A stretch of 64,000 nt of DNA from positions 852,612-916,611 of the forward strand of contig NC_015320.1 in NCBI RefSeq assembly GCF_000194625.1, written 5' to 3'. Every line of letters begins with the position of its first letter. Within the stretch, counting starts at the first letter, position 1. The notes under the pieces are model-generated. The model was given only the letters and a program-made list of their open reading frames with translations, ran no database searches and was not told the DNA's origin. The stretch is from Archaeoglobus veneficus SNP6 (GTDB lineage: Archaea; Halobacteriota; Archaeoglobi; Archaeoglobales; Archaeoglobaceae). The position numbers and the translations under genes are program-made. Shown here piece after piece: positions 43,968 through 51,885 of this stretch.

Positions 43968-44873
43968 CTACTCCTCATCCTGGATCTTCTCGGGCTCAAC
44001 GAACGTAAGCAATGGGCAAAGCTTGCACACGTCGTAGCCCGGATACGTCTTGCCGGTGCGCGGGAAGCTTGGCCCACCCCACTCTTTGGTCCTCTCGAGG
44101 AGCCTCCTGACAACAGCCTCGATCTGGTCTCCAGGAATGTAGACGTTAATTTCTCCCTGCTCAGTCTTTCCTGACGTTTTGCTGCCGCTGCACATGGGCA
44201 CAATGTTTATCCTGCGGTTGTTGTACGTCCATACTGCCCCTCCGCAGACAGCAGAGTTCATCATGAAGTTCGGCTGAATCGGGTGGATGTCGAACGCTGA
44301 TGCGTAGTCGTTGTAGATGTGGTATGTCTGCAGAACATCGCAGATTATGTGTACTACATCTGGTTCAAAAGTCGCTTTGTGGAGCGGAGCGGTTGCAAAA
44401 GCCAGCAACCCTTCTGGCAGCCTTGGCTTTGTCTTAACAAACCTCTCAGCCTGACTGTGGTCTTTCGTGTACTTCAGGTGGCTCTTAATTTCCCTCTCGT
44501 CGAAGTCCTTCCATCCAAAGATGTAGCGGGCGTTGCTGCACCCCATTCTCTCCTTTGTTCCCAGCAGAACCTCTCCATCCTGTCTCGAAGCAGCGCTGAA
44601 GTGGCAGAATGTAAGAGGTTTCGAGGCAATTCTGTATTTGGCTTTCTCCTTGAACTCTCTCAGCTCCTCTTCGAGGAAGAAGAACTTAACAGCCACCGGG
44701 TAGTACTTCAGTCGGAGTAAGTTTCTGAGTACAAAGACAATGTCTGCATAGCTCAGTTTCTCCTTCCCAAGCATGTACTCTGCAAACTTCACGTCGTCAA
44801 GCAAAAGCTCGCTGTCCATTGCAACCCCTGCGCCACCTTCTCCAACGGCTCCCGCGCTCTGACATTCAGGCAT
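43968..44873 (-). CDS. DUF169-family protein
   Basis: 301 residues. DUF169 core: KYYPVAVKFFFLEEEL, SKPLTFCHFSAASRQDGEVL, GTKERMGCSNARYIFGWKDF, LLAFATAPLHKATFEPDVV and VCGGAVWTYNNRRINIVPMC; the conserved cysteines could bind a metal or cofactor. Function of the family is unknown. The N-terminal ~22 residues are low-complexity (AGAVGEGGAGVAMD); ATG 44804 is an alternative. ATG 44873 has GAGGTGAG 6-7 nt upstream. First gene of the DUF169-TauE-DUF106 transcript, downstream of the LysR gene on the same strand. Confidence 0.82.
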   Translation of the reverse strand: MPECQSAGAVGEGGAGVAMDSELLLDDVKFAEYMLGKEKLSYADIVFVLRNLLRLKYYPVAVKFFFLEEELREFKEKAKYRIASKPLTFCHFSAASRQDGEVLLGTKERMGCSNARYIFGWKDFDEREIKSHLKYTKDHSQAERFVKTKPRLPEGLLAFATAPLHKATFEPDVVHIICDVLQTYHIYNDYASAFDIHPIQPNFMMNSAVCGGAVWTYNNRRINIVPMCSGSKTSGKTEQGEINVYIPGDQIEAVVRRLLERTKEWGGPSFPRTGKTYPGYDVCKLCPLLTFVEPEKIQDEE

Positions 44874-45303
44874 TTTTCGACTCACCTCAAAATCTTGGCA
44901 ACAGGCGGTTGTATTTAAAAATTTCTAAATATTTCGAAATTGGTTTCTAAATTTTATTAATTACGACTGCGTCGATACAGTATTACAAATCTATTAGAAT
45001 TTATTAACAATAAACATGACAAATTGAACGTAATGCCAGTAGTTGTACACATTACTAATGCTATTTTCAAAGCTTTTTCAAGTACTGCACCTATGAATGC
45101 AGAGTTTAAACTCATATCACATTTTTAGCTCATTTCTGGGCCCGAACAGGAGAAGTACAGAATTAATAGATTTTCTGAATAACTTATAATGGAAATACGA
45201 ATAATAAGTGCGTTTGATAACAATATCTATTATTTTCATAGGTTCTGGAATAAAGAAATTAATTTCGAAAATATTGAAATTTAAAGAGAACCGAAATAGA
45301 CTT
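44874..45303. other. 430-nt A/T-rich regulatory region between the LysR and DUF169 genes
   Basis: No gene seen in either strand. It contains the DUF169 promoter on the minus strand (TATA-like TTTTTAAATA near 44911-44920) with the palindrome ATTTCGAAAT (44931-44940) just upstream of it, and a second TTTCGAAA near the LysR stop (45263-45270). The region is markedly A/T-richer than its surroundings. Confidence 0.6.
44931..44940. promoter_or_regulatory. palindrome ATTTCGAAAT, candidate LysR operator at DUF169 promoter
   Basis: Perfect 10-bp palindrome about 10 bp upstream of the TATA-like element of the DUF169-TauE operon. The same core TTTCGAAA occurs upstream of the LysR gene (46281-46288) at a similar distance from its TATA element, and at 45263-45270. 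Binding by the neighbouring LysR protein is inferred. Confidence 0.45.
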
Positions 45304-46236
45304 CTATAAAATAGGCTCGCACCTCTGCTTGAAGTCGGCGAACAATCTTCTACCGTTTTCTATGACAAAGTGGGCGTACTCCATCATTTTTTCACTTTCC
45401 ATGAGTATTCTGGTGGTTACAAAGTATACGCTCCTCTCACTTTTGAAGCCCTTGATGTCTCTTACTTTGACCAGCCCGACCTCGCAAGCCCTCCAGGATG
45501 CTATCATTGACGTAATTGCTATACCCAGCCCGTTGGAAACGCTGTGGAGCTGGGAGAAGAAGTCATTAACGACGTATCCTACCTTTATATCATCGAGATT
45601 GACACCGCTGCTGACAAGAGCCTTCTTCAAACTGCTGGTTATGCCGTAATCCTCTGTCAGGAAGATGAGGGGGTATTCGAGAACCTCATCGAGCGTAACT
45701 TCGGACTTGCTGGCCAGCGGATGGTCTGGGGGAACTATCAGGACGAGTCTGTCTGTTCCGAGTTCCGTAATAAAGAACCTGTCATCTTCGTCTTCGGGAA
45801 GGTCACCAACGATGGTAAAGTCCACTTCACTCTCTCTCAGTTTCTTGATGCATTCGTGGGCTCCTCTCAGGAGTATGTTGACGTCGAGTTCAGGATACTT
45901 CGTTTTTAGAAGTGTTTGAATGTGTGGGACTATGTATATACCCACCATGCCTGAAGCAAGTGTGAGCTTTTCTCCCTTAAGGTTTGAGATGAGCTTTCTT
46001 GTTTCCTCTACACTCTCTATAATTGACTTCATGTTTTTTATTGCGAGTTTGCCCTCCTCTGTGAGAGTTACACCACTAACACCTCTTCTTAGAAGCTTTG
46101 CACCATAAAAACTCTCAAGAGAGTTAATTTGAAAGCTAACAGAGCTGATAGACATCCCAAGTTCCTTTGCGGCCTTTTTTAGGCTGCCTTTTTCTACGAC
46201 CTGCAGGAACGTGCGCATGAAGTCTATCCTGACCAT
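45304..46236 (-). CDS. LysR-type transcriptional regulator
   Basis: 310 residues. N-terminal winged HTH (FMRTFLQVVEKGSLKKAAKELGMSISSVSFQINSLE outline, with LKKAAKELGMSISSVSFQIN) and a periplasmic-binding-like sensor domain (LTLASGMVGIYIVPHIQTLL onward, HPLASKSEVTLDEVLEYPLI). LysR regulators are less common in archaea. It precedes the DUF169-TauE-DUF106 genes on the same strand and shares a palindrome with their promoter, so it probably controls them in response to a sulfur or organic anion (inference). ATG 46236 (MVRIDFM) preferred to 46254. Confidence 0.93.
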   Translation of the reverse strand: MVRIDFMRTFLQVVEKGSLKKAAKELGMSISSVSFQINSLESFYGAKLLRRGVSGVTLTEEGKLAIKNMKSIIESVEETRKLISNLKGEKLTLASGMVGIYIVPHIQTLLKTKYPELDVNILLRGAHECIKKLRESEVDFTIVGDLPEDEDDRFFITELGTDRLVLIVPPDHPLASKSEVTLDEVLEYPLIFLTEDYGITSSLKKALVSSGVNLDDIKVGYVVNDFFSQLHSVSNGLGIAITSMIASWRACEVGLVKVRDIKGFKSERSVYFVTTRILMESEKMMEYAHFVIENGRRLFADFKQRCEPIL

Positions 46237-46280
46237 GTGGGATCGCAATGGCAAAGAGTTTTTAAATTTTTCGATACTGA

Positions 46281-46288
46281 TTTCGAAA
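46281..46288. promoter_or_regulatory. palindrome TTTCGAAA upstream of the LysR gene
   Basis: TTTCGAAA about 15-20 bp upstream of the TATA-like AAATTTAAAAA (46258-46268, minus strand) of the LysR gene. Same core as at the DUF169 promoter. Suggests autoregulation. Confidence 0.4.
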
Positions 46289-46344
46289 AAATTGACGAAA
46301 GAGAATGTATGATTATTTGAGAGATGATGAAAGTATTGAGAAAA

Positions 46345-47052
46345 TTAGATAAAAAGTTTTGCCTTTATTTCTTTAAAATCGGCGTACGCAGCAACTATAT
46401 CCTTGCCCTCGACGAAAGGTATGCCGTTCTCCTCAGCGTAAGCCATCGCTTTATCCTTTTTGAGTGCTCTACCCGTGGTTTCGTCGAGCATCTCGCATAT
46501 CGCAACAGCCGGGGCTATGCCGGCCATCTCCGCAAGAGCAACACTTAGCTCCGTCTGTCCTACTCTCTCGTACGTCAGAGTCTCTGCTGCTCTCAGCAGT
46601 GCAACGTGACCAGGGCTGCGAAACTCGCTGCCGAAGTCGAACTCCTTCCCGAGCATGACGTCATCGACAACTTCGCCAACCCTCCTTATCGTGAGGGCTC
46701 TATCTATGTCGGTTATACCGGTAAACGTATCACGGTGGTTAACCCAGAGTGAGAAGGATGAACGAGAGTCGTACTTTATATCGAAGGACGCTATTGAGGA
46801 AATTTCAGGTATATGCTGGCTCGCAACTCTGAGTACGTCGTGCATAAACGGTAGTCTGAGCTTATCTGCTGCAACAGGGTGTATTGCAACGCATATTAGC
46901 CCTCCACCATCCTTTCTCATCATAGCCACATCTCTCGGTGTTACGTTGATAGCAGGAATGGCGATGTCAGTTTCGCCTTCCCTGTCGTCAAAGTCGTAAA
47001 TCAGAACAGGTTCGCCCCTTCTAAACGCCTTCAGAGCTTCTTCCACGCTCAT
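46345..47052 (-). CDS. ribB: 3,4-dihydroxy-2-butanone 4-phosphate synthase
   Basis: 235 residues. Converts ribulose 5-phosphate to DHBP, the four-carbon unit of riboflavin. Signatures YDFDDREGETDIAIPA (metal and substrate loop), MRKDGGGLICVAI, NHRDTFTGITDIDRALTI (with the HDTFTGI-like metal site), FRSPGHVALLRA and GQTELSVALAEMAG. Slightly longer than E. coli RibB. Starts 4 nt inside the end of the regulator-kinase gene, so both are one transcript and likely under the same operator. Confidence 0.95.
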   Translation of the reverse strand: MSVEEALKAFRRGEPVLIYDFDDREGETDIAIPAINVTPRDVAMMRKDGGGLICVAIHPVAADKLRLPFMHDVLRVASQHIPEISSIASFDIKYDSRSSFSLWVNHRDTFTGITDIDRALTIRRVGEVVDDVMLGKEFDFGSEFRSPGHVALLRAAETLTYERVGQTELSVALAEMAGIAPAVAICEMLDETTGRALKKDKAMAYAEENGIPFVEGKDIVAAYADFKEIKAKLFI

Positions 47053-47696
47053 AATATCACCTCTATCTCAACGGTATCTCCATCTTCAAGCCCCAGATGT
47101 TCCCTCAGCTTTACCGGGGCTATGACCTCCAGCACATCTGCCGGGTAGTGGGTTCTTTGTGGGATGACAATTGCCCCTTCCATCCCGTCAATTCTGCACT
47201 TAAACGCCTTCACATCCCCAAAAGTCCTGTCTTCAGTAGAGAAACCTTCTATTGTTATGCCCTCTTCCTGATCCAGTCTCTTCCTGAAGAACATCTGCTC
47301 TTTCGGGATTTTCAGGTTAAGAGTGCCGGGATACGGGTCAAAACCAAGCTTTTCTATGAACTGTTTTCTATAGCCCTCAAGGGAAACGTAGTACGCCCCC
47401 TCACCAACGCCACCGAAAACCCTGCCTTTCAATATAATCGCATCCTCTCCCTCAAAAATTCGCTTATAGTCAAGATACTCCTTGTACAGCAGATCTTTCC
47501 CCTTCTCCGTGATCACAATGTACTGTCCGTCCTTGTAGAGCATTCTCTCTATCAGGCCTTCGTCCTCCAGTTCCTTCAGCTTTCTTGCAGCGGTCTGCAG
47601 ACTCTGGTTTATCTTCTCCGCCAGCTCCTTCGAGCTTATTTTGAGAACCTTACGAGTTGCGTTCATCAGAGCAAGTTGCTTGAGTATTCCCAGCAT
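47049..47696 (-). CDS. ribK: HTH regulator fused to CTP-dependent riboflavin kinase (RbkR/RibK)
   Basis: 215 residues. N-terminal winged HTH (residues 1-85: KISSKELAEKINQSLQTAARKLKELEDEGLIER) followed by the archaeal riboflavin kinase domain (GRVFGGVGEGAYYVSLEGY, PYPGTLNLKIP, RTHYPADVLEVIAPVKLRE), which makes FMN with CTP. This fusion is the RbkR type of bifunctional regulator known to repress riboflavin genes in archaea. A perfect inverted repeat at its promoter (47728-47745) is the likely operator. Confidence 0.95.
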   Translation of the reverse strand: MLGILKQLALMNATRKVLKISSKELAEKINQSLQTAARKLKELEDEGLIERMLYKDGQYIVITEKGKDLLYKEYLDYKRIFEGEDAIILKGRVFGGVGEGAYYVSLEGYRKQFIEKLGFDPYPGTLNLKIPKEQMFFRKRLDQEEGITIEGFSTEDRTFGDVKAFKCRIDGMEGAIVIPQRTHYPADVLEVIAPVKLREHLGLEDGDTVEIEVIL

Positions 47697-47727
47697 GCTA
47701 CTACCCTTCTTTTCCTTCTCTCAATAC

Positions 47728-47745
47728 CTTCTCAAGATTGAGAAG
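47728..47745. promoter_or_regulatory. inverted repeat, candidate RbkR operator
   Basis: CTTCTCAA-GA-TTGAGAAG: perfect 8-bp arms with a 2-bp spacer. It lies between the minus-strand TATA-like GTTTATATC (about 47755-47764) and the ribK start, at the expected RNA start, an ideal place for repression. A partial extra copy CTTCTCTCAAT lies at 47715-47725. Confidence 0.65.
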
Positions 47746-47883
47746 CATCTCATAGATATAAACGTTTTGGAATTTGGCGCGGACTCTCAACTGTAGTAAG
47801 CTTAGGTTTAGAATAATCTGCGGGGATATGAGATAAGAACAATAGGCAGGCATTCCTGAAGGGGTTAAACAGACGTACAGGAA

Positions 47884-48024
47884 TCAGTTCATAATAGCTA
47901 CTGCTTTCGCGGGCAGGTGGATTGTGTGTCCGCACTTCACACACGCATAGTAACCGAAGTGTCCATCTTCAGTCACTCTCCTGTAATACGTGCATCCACA
48001 GTTGGGGCAGTGCATCCGAAGCAT
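47884..48024 (-). CDS. 46-residue zinc-ribbon protein
   Basis: Short gene below usual cutoffs. MLRMHCPNCGCTYYRRVTED then GHFGYYACVKCGHTIHLPAK: Cys6, Cys9, Cys11, Cys28 and Cys31 form a zinc ribbon with two knuckles. On the minus strand a TATA-like TTTATAAAC lies near 48046-48054, about 25 nt upstream of ATG 48024, so a leaderless message is predicted. Function unknown; small zinc ribbons of this kind are often RNA-polymerase or ribosome-associated. It lies between ribK and tRNA-Trp. Confidence 0.75.
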   Translation of the reverse strand: MLRMHCPNCGCTYYRRVTEDGHFGYYACVKCGHTIHLPAKAVAIMN

Positions 48025-48133
48025 AGTTCATGATAAATCATTATGTTTATAAATCTTTCGCACGGCATGGCGGCACCACAGCATCGCAAGTGTTATATTA
48101 TCAAGGGGTTTACAACTCCACGGCGAGCAGCGA

Positions 48134-48270
48134 GGGGTCGTGGCGTAGCCAGGCAGCGCGGCGGGCTCCAGCGGTGATGATGACAAACGGGTCTGCTGAT
48201 GCGTGATGACCCGTTGGAGCGCTGACCCGAAGAGACCCGCAGGTCGTGGGTTCAAATCCCACCGGCCCCA
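48134..48270 (+). tRNA. tRNA-Trp (anticodon CCA) with 63-nt intron
   Basis: Exons 48134-48171 and 48235-48270. Acceptor GGGGTCG with CGGCCCC (one G-U), anticodon stem GCGGG/CCCGC, loop CTCCAGA with anticodon CCA at 48168-48170, T-arm GTGGGTTCAAATCCCAC, discriminator A. The intron (48172-48234) is at the canonical 37/38 position and contains a box C/D guide RNA. Confidence 0.95.
48172..48234 (+). ncRNA. box C/D guide RNA inside the tRNA-Trp intron
   Basis: Boxes: C GTGATGA (about 48174-48180), D' CTGA (48196-48199), C' GTGATGA (48203-48209), D CTGA (48222-48225). The bases before D' (CGGGTCTG) are complementary to CAGACCCG of the spliced anticodon arm and place C39 opposite the fifth base; the bases before D (TTGGAGC) pair with GCTCCA and place C34 there. 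The known euryarchaeal tRNA-Trp intron guides 2'-O-methylation of positions 34 and 39, so the function is well supported. Confidence 0.93.
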
Positions 48271-48476
48271 CTTCGTTCATCTGATTATATGTCTGATTTT
48301 TTGTGTGCTGTCACACAGACAACTAAGTCGAGTCATACTATTTGCTATGATTGCCACTTAGTTATTTGACCGATAGTCAAAAACTACAAATGATGATGAA
48401 ATGATTGTAATAATGTTGAATAAATCATCATACAGAAAAACAAAACTTTTTATACTCTATTCTCTGAATATATAGC

Positions 48477-49895
48477 ATGCAAGATAGGGCGATATCGCCT
48501 GTAGTTGGAATGGTCATGATTCTTGCCATAGTTGCTGGATTCATGAGCATTGTTCAGACTCAGCAGCTTCCTCAGTGGAATAAACAGAAGGAGGCTGAGC
48601 ACTACAAACTGCTCGTATCTGAATTTTCGAGAATCCCGTACATACTTTCAACCGGTTCAACTGCATCAATTTCACTTGATGCCGGGTTGAATTATCCAGA
48701 TGTACCTTTACTCGTTAATCCTCCTGATGCTCTTTCTACTCTACAGTTTGAAGAGAGAAATATTACAGTAAAATGTAAGATTATTCTGCCTGATAATACC
48801 GAAAAAAATTTTGAGAGGAAATATAATAGTACCGCAATCAGACTGATACCGCACTACTTCTACTCACCCGAAAGAGAACTCGTGCTGGAGCATGGAGTGG
48901 TTTTTGAGAAGTGGGCCAACAGCAACAAACCCATTCCAGTTACAGATCAAATAACGTTTACCAAATCGAGAATAAACATTCCAATAATCGACGCAAGTGA
49001 CGGTTCAGTTACGGCAGCCAAGTTCAGTCTGAAGCTCTCTCCTGCAAGCTACGGTGGAGAGGTCATAGCCAAGGACATCAACGTTACTTTTGAGACCGAG
49101 TTTGTTGACTGGTGGTACGAATGTCTCAAGAAGATTTTCGGCGAGGGTAATGTGACGAATGGGACGAATTATGTTACAGTGATAATCCCGGAGGCTATTA
49201 TTGATGTTTCCAGCTATGTTGTCGGTGATGTTATTGACGATTTCAATGGCAGCAGCGAAGTGCAGAGAAAGCTCGAGATGTTAATACCTTTCCAGAATGA
49301 ATTGGTCGTTTCTTCCGGAGATGTTGAGAGAATAGATGTTCAGGCAGTGGATAACTATGGAAACCCCATTTCGGGGCTTGTGATAAACGCCAGTGTTAAC
49401 CCATCCGGACTTGGAGATGTTACGCAGAGTGCAACCACGAATTCAAGGGGAATAGCTTCGTTCTACTTTACTGCTGGTGGAGCAGGTGACGGGACGATTG
49501 AGTTCAATACAGTTTATAGAGGAGTGTCAAAGAGTGTTACAGTTAACGTTACTGTAGTCGGAAATGTGGCCATTGGAATTATCGGAATAGAGGATAATAC
49601 AGGTGGTAAGCACGGCCACTGCCACTCGTCTTCAACGGCTAATAGCGTTACTTTCAAGCACTTTGGTGGGAGCAACCTAACAGCAAGCGACGTAACTGTA
49701 ATTCTGTACGTCAATGGAGACAAAGCAAATGAAACACAGCTATCGAACTGCCTGAGCGATAGTAGGTTCGAGGTTGGGGATGAAGCAGTAGTGAAGTCGA
49801 ATAAAGATTTAACCTCTGGATCGATAGTTACTGTTGTGTTAAAGGATAAAGGAGGTAGAATAATTGGTAAATCTGCGGCAACTTTCGTACCATGA
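48477..49895 (+). CDS. archaeal pilin-like surface protein with Ig-like domain
   Basis: 472 residues. N-terminus MQDRAISPVVGMVMILAIVAG is an archaeal type IV pilin-like start: short charged leader, then AISPVVG and a hydrophobic helix, the target of the prepilin peptidase family. The body is beta-rich with several Asn-x-Ser/Thr sequons. An Ig-like repeat around residues 280-360 (VQAVDNYGNPISGLVINASV, GIASFYFTAGGAGDGTIEF, VSKSVTVNVTVVG) is of the adhesin/Big type, followed by a C-terminal beta-domain. Probably a cell-surface pilin or anchored adhesin. TATA-like CTTTTTATACT about 28 nt upstream suggests a leaderless message. Confidence 0.78.
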   Translation: MQDRAISPVVGMVMILAIVAGFMSIVQTQQLPQWNKQKEAEHYKLLVSEFSRIPYILSTGSTASISLDAGLNYPDVPLLVNPPDALSTLQFEERNITVKCKIILPDNTEKNFERKYNSTAIRLIPHYFYSPERELVLEHGVVFEKWANSNKPIPVTDQITFTKSRINIPIIDASDGSVTAAKFSLKLSPASYGGEVIAKDINVTFETEFVDWWYECLKKIFGEGNVTNGTNYVTVIIPEAIIDVSSYVVGDVIDDFNGSSEVQRKLEMLIPFQNELVVSSGDVERIDVQAVDNYGNPISGLVINASVNPSGLGDVTQSATTNSRGIASFYFTAGGAGDGTIEFNTVYRGVSKSVTVNVTVVGNVAIGIIGIEDNTGGKHGHCHSSSTANSVTFKHFGGSNLTASDVTVILYVNGDKANETQLSNCLSDSRFEVGDEAVVKSNKDLTSGSIVTVVLKDKGGRIIGKSAATFVP

Positions 49896-50112
49896 TCTTC
49901 TATATTTTTATTTTAAAATTAACTCATTAATCAGACAACTCTAAAATACGGGATGTTTTCTTCAAAATCTAATATTGCATTGCCCCGTCTCACCCTCTTG
50001 TCCCATCAGCTACCACATACATTGTTAATGACAATAATCCAGTACAAAATCAGCGATATGTTTATTAACCCCCTCGAAACAGCGGGGACATCAGGCTTAT
50101 TGAGGTGAAGCC

Positions 50113-50688
50113 ATGAAATCCGCTTACGCGTACATTAGAGAAGCGTGGAAAAGACCGTGGGAAGGTTACGTTGGCGAGTTGATGTGGGAGCGCCTTCAGC
50201 AATGGAGGAGAGAGCCAGCCGTCGTCAGAATTGAGAGGCCGACAAGGCTGGACAGGGCGAGAGCTCTCGGATACAAGGCCAAGAAGGGCATAATCGTTGT
50301 CAGAGTCAGAATCAGAAGAGGTGGAAGAAGGGCAACGAGGCCCAAGAGGGGTAGAAAGACAAAGAACATGATGGTTCGCAGGTTGACACCAAAGAAGAGC
50401 CTCCAGTGGATTGCCGAGGAGAGGGCAGCGAGGAAGTACCCGAACATGGAAGTTCTGAACTCCTACTGGGTTGGAGAGGACGGCAGATACAAGTGGTTTG
50501 AAGTCATCCTTGTTGACCGCAGCCATCCTGCGATAGCTTCGGACAAGCAGCTTGCTTGGATAACCACAAAGAAGGGTAGAGTATTCCGCGGTCTCACGTC
50601 AGCCGGTAGGAAGTCAAGAGGACTCAGAAGGAAGGGCAGAGGTGCTGAGAAGGTCAGGCCCAGCCTGAGGGCTAACTTCAGGAAATAA
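50113..50688 (+). CDS. rpl15e: ribosomal protein eL15 (L15e)
   Basis: 191 residues, 50S subunit. [18 protein letters not shown] is the conserved start, with [39 protein letters not shown] and [33 protein letters not shown] precedes ATG 50113 and a TATA-like GTTTATTAA lies further upstream. First gene of the long ribosome / RNase P / proteasome / exosome cluster, though 106 nt separate it from the next gene. Confidence 0.97.
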   Translation: MKSAYAYIREAWKRPWEGYVGELMWERLQQWRREPAVVRIERPTRLDRARALGYKAKKGIIVVRVRIRRGGRRATRPKRGRKTKNMMVRRLTPKKSLQWIAEERAARKYPNMEVLNSYWVGEDGRYKWFEVILVDRSHPAIASDKQLAWITTKKGRVFRGLTSAGRKSRGLRRKGRGAEKVRPSLRANFRK

Positions 50689-50794
50689 CCTCCTTTTCTT
50701 TTCCATTAAGTTTTGATGGGCTGTTCTGTAACCAGGTAACTCCAATAATGCAAACTGACAGCAACTTTGATATAATCCCCGTCTAACTCCGAGC

Positions 50795-51238
50795 ATGCAA
50801 AAGCCAAAGATAGAGCGAATCATCGTAACGGCAGTGGTTTACACCACTGAAGACATGGAAAAAGTTGGTGAGGCAATTTCAACCCTTTTTCCCTTTGAGT
50901 TTGAGATAGTCGTTAGCGAGGCTAAGGGCCACTACGGTAATCCCATGAAGTTCCTCGAAGTGGAAATAGCGAAGAAAAGAGAGATAAAGGAGTTCTGGAA
51001 CTATTTAATGGAGCTCATAGGAGAGCAGCGCGAGTACCTGCTCAACACCATCGACGAGAAGCTTGACGAGCAGAACGTTCTGCACATCCGGATAGACAAG
51101 CAGAAAGCGTATCTCGGCGAGATTGAGCTTGGCGGGAGAGATTCAATTGTCGTAAAGGCCAAAATAGTCACCTATCCCGCGAGGAGAGATAAGGCGCTGG
51201 AAGCTGCAAAAGAGCTGATAGAACATGGAATTTGCTGA
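50795..51238 (+). CDS. RNA-binding domain protein (UPF0201/DUF54 family)
   Basis: 147 residues. Alpha/beta fold beginning IERIIVTAVVYTTEDMEKVGEAISTLFPFEFEI, middle FWNYLMELIGEQREYLLNTI and C-terminal strand DSIVVKAKIVTYPARRDKALEAAKEL. Members sit next to rnp3/rnp2 and exosome genes in archaea and are thought to bind RNA; the exact role is unknown. Its end overlaps the rnp3 start by 14 nt. Confidence 0.88.
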   Translation: MQKPKIERIIVTAVVYTTEDMEKVGEAISTLFPFEFEIVVSEAKGHYGNPMKFLEVEIAKKREIKEFWNYLMELIGEQREYLLNTIDEKLDEQNVLHIRIDKQKAYLGEIELGGRDSIVVKAKIVTYPARRDKALEAAKELIEHGIC

Positions 51239-51875
51239 CTTTGTCAGGTTTACTCCCTCAGTCGGGAAAGAATGGGGCTACGATGCCTACGTGGTCTTCG
51301 AGGAGGAGAGGGGCGAGGACGAGGAGAAGAGGGTACCGAAAACTCTCGCAAGTCAAACCGGTGTGAAACTCATTCAAGGAGTGACAATTAGAGCGGAAAA
51401 CATTCCGGAGCTTCAGTCAAAGCTGAGAAAGGTTAAGCGAGATGAAGGCGTTGTGGTAGGAGTGCTCAGCAGCGAGGTGAAAGTTAATAGAGAGGCAGTC
51501 ATGCGCAGGAAAGTTGATATACTTCTCGATTCGCCAGAGAGACGACTCGACTATGCAACAGTAATGCTTGCAGCCGAAAAAGACGTTATTATAGAGGTCA
51601 GTCTGTCCAAATTCCTCTCTACAAAGGGAATTCGCAGGATGAGGCTTTTTGAGGAAACCGCTCAGCTTCTTCAGGTCATCAGAAAATTTGATGCTCCATT
51701 TGCGCTTACCACAGCTGCATCCACATTCTATGGACTCAGGCAGCGAAAACAGGTAGAGGATTTCTTCGCATTTATTGGTGCTGATGTCGAACGGGCGAGA
51801 TATTACATTTCAAGGTTGCTCAGAAGACTTACGGATGAAAGGTACATAATGGATGGTCTTGAGATAGAAGACTGA
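51225..51875 (+). CDS. rnp3: RNase P protein component 3 (Rpp30)
   Basis: 216 residues; TIM-barrel-like PHP-related RNase P subunit. FVRFTPSVGKEWGYDAYVVF, SQTGVKLIQGVTIRAENIPEL, VVVGVLSSEVKVNREAVMRR, VDILLDSPERRLDYATVMLA, VIIEVSLSKFLST and FDAPFALTTAASTFYGLR match Rpp30. Functions in tRNA 5' maturation with Rpp/Pop5 and RNase P RNA. The D-loop DFVRFT lacks the metal residues of true PHP phosphatases, as usual. Confidence 0.94.
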   Translation: MEFADFVRFTPSVGKEWGYDAYVVFEEERGEDEEKRVPKTLASQTGVKLIQGVTIRAENIPELQSKLRKVKRDEGVVVGVLSSEVKVNREAVMRRKVDILLDSPERRLDYATVMLAAEKDVIIEVSLSKFLSTKGIRRMRLFEETAQLLQVIRKFDAPFALTTAASTFYGLRQRKQVEDFFAFIGADVERARYYISRLLRRLTDERYIMDGLEIED

Positions 51876-51885
51876 ATCCGGGCTG

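Noticed and set aside
48301-48362. TGTGTG/CACACA hairpin and CTAAGT/ACTTAG arms downstream of tRNA-Trp
   Set aside because: Arms are short and imperfect in an A/T-rich spacer; I cannot separate them from chance.
48390-48470. Possible C/D RNA (ATGATGA ... CTGA) upstream of the pilin gene
   Set aside because: Box spacing is too long, no D'/C' pair, and it would overlap the pilin TATA element.
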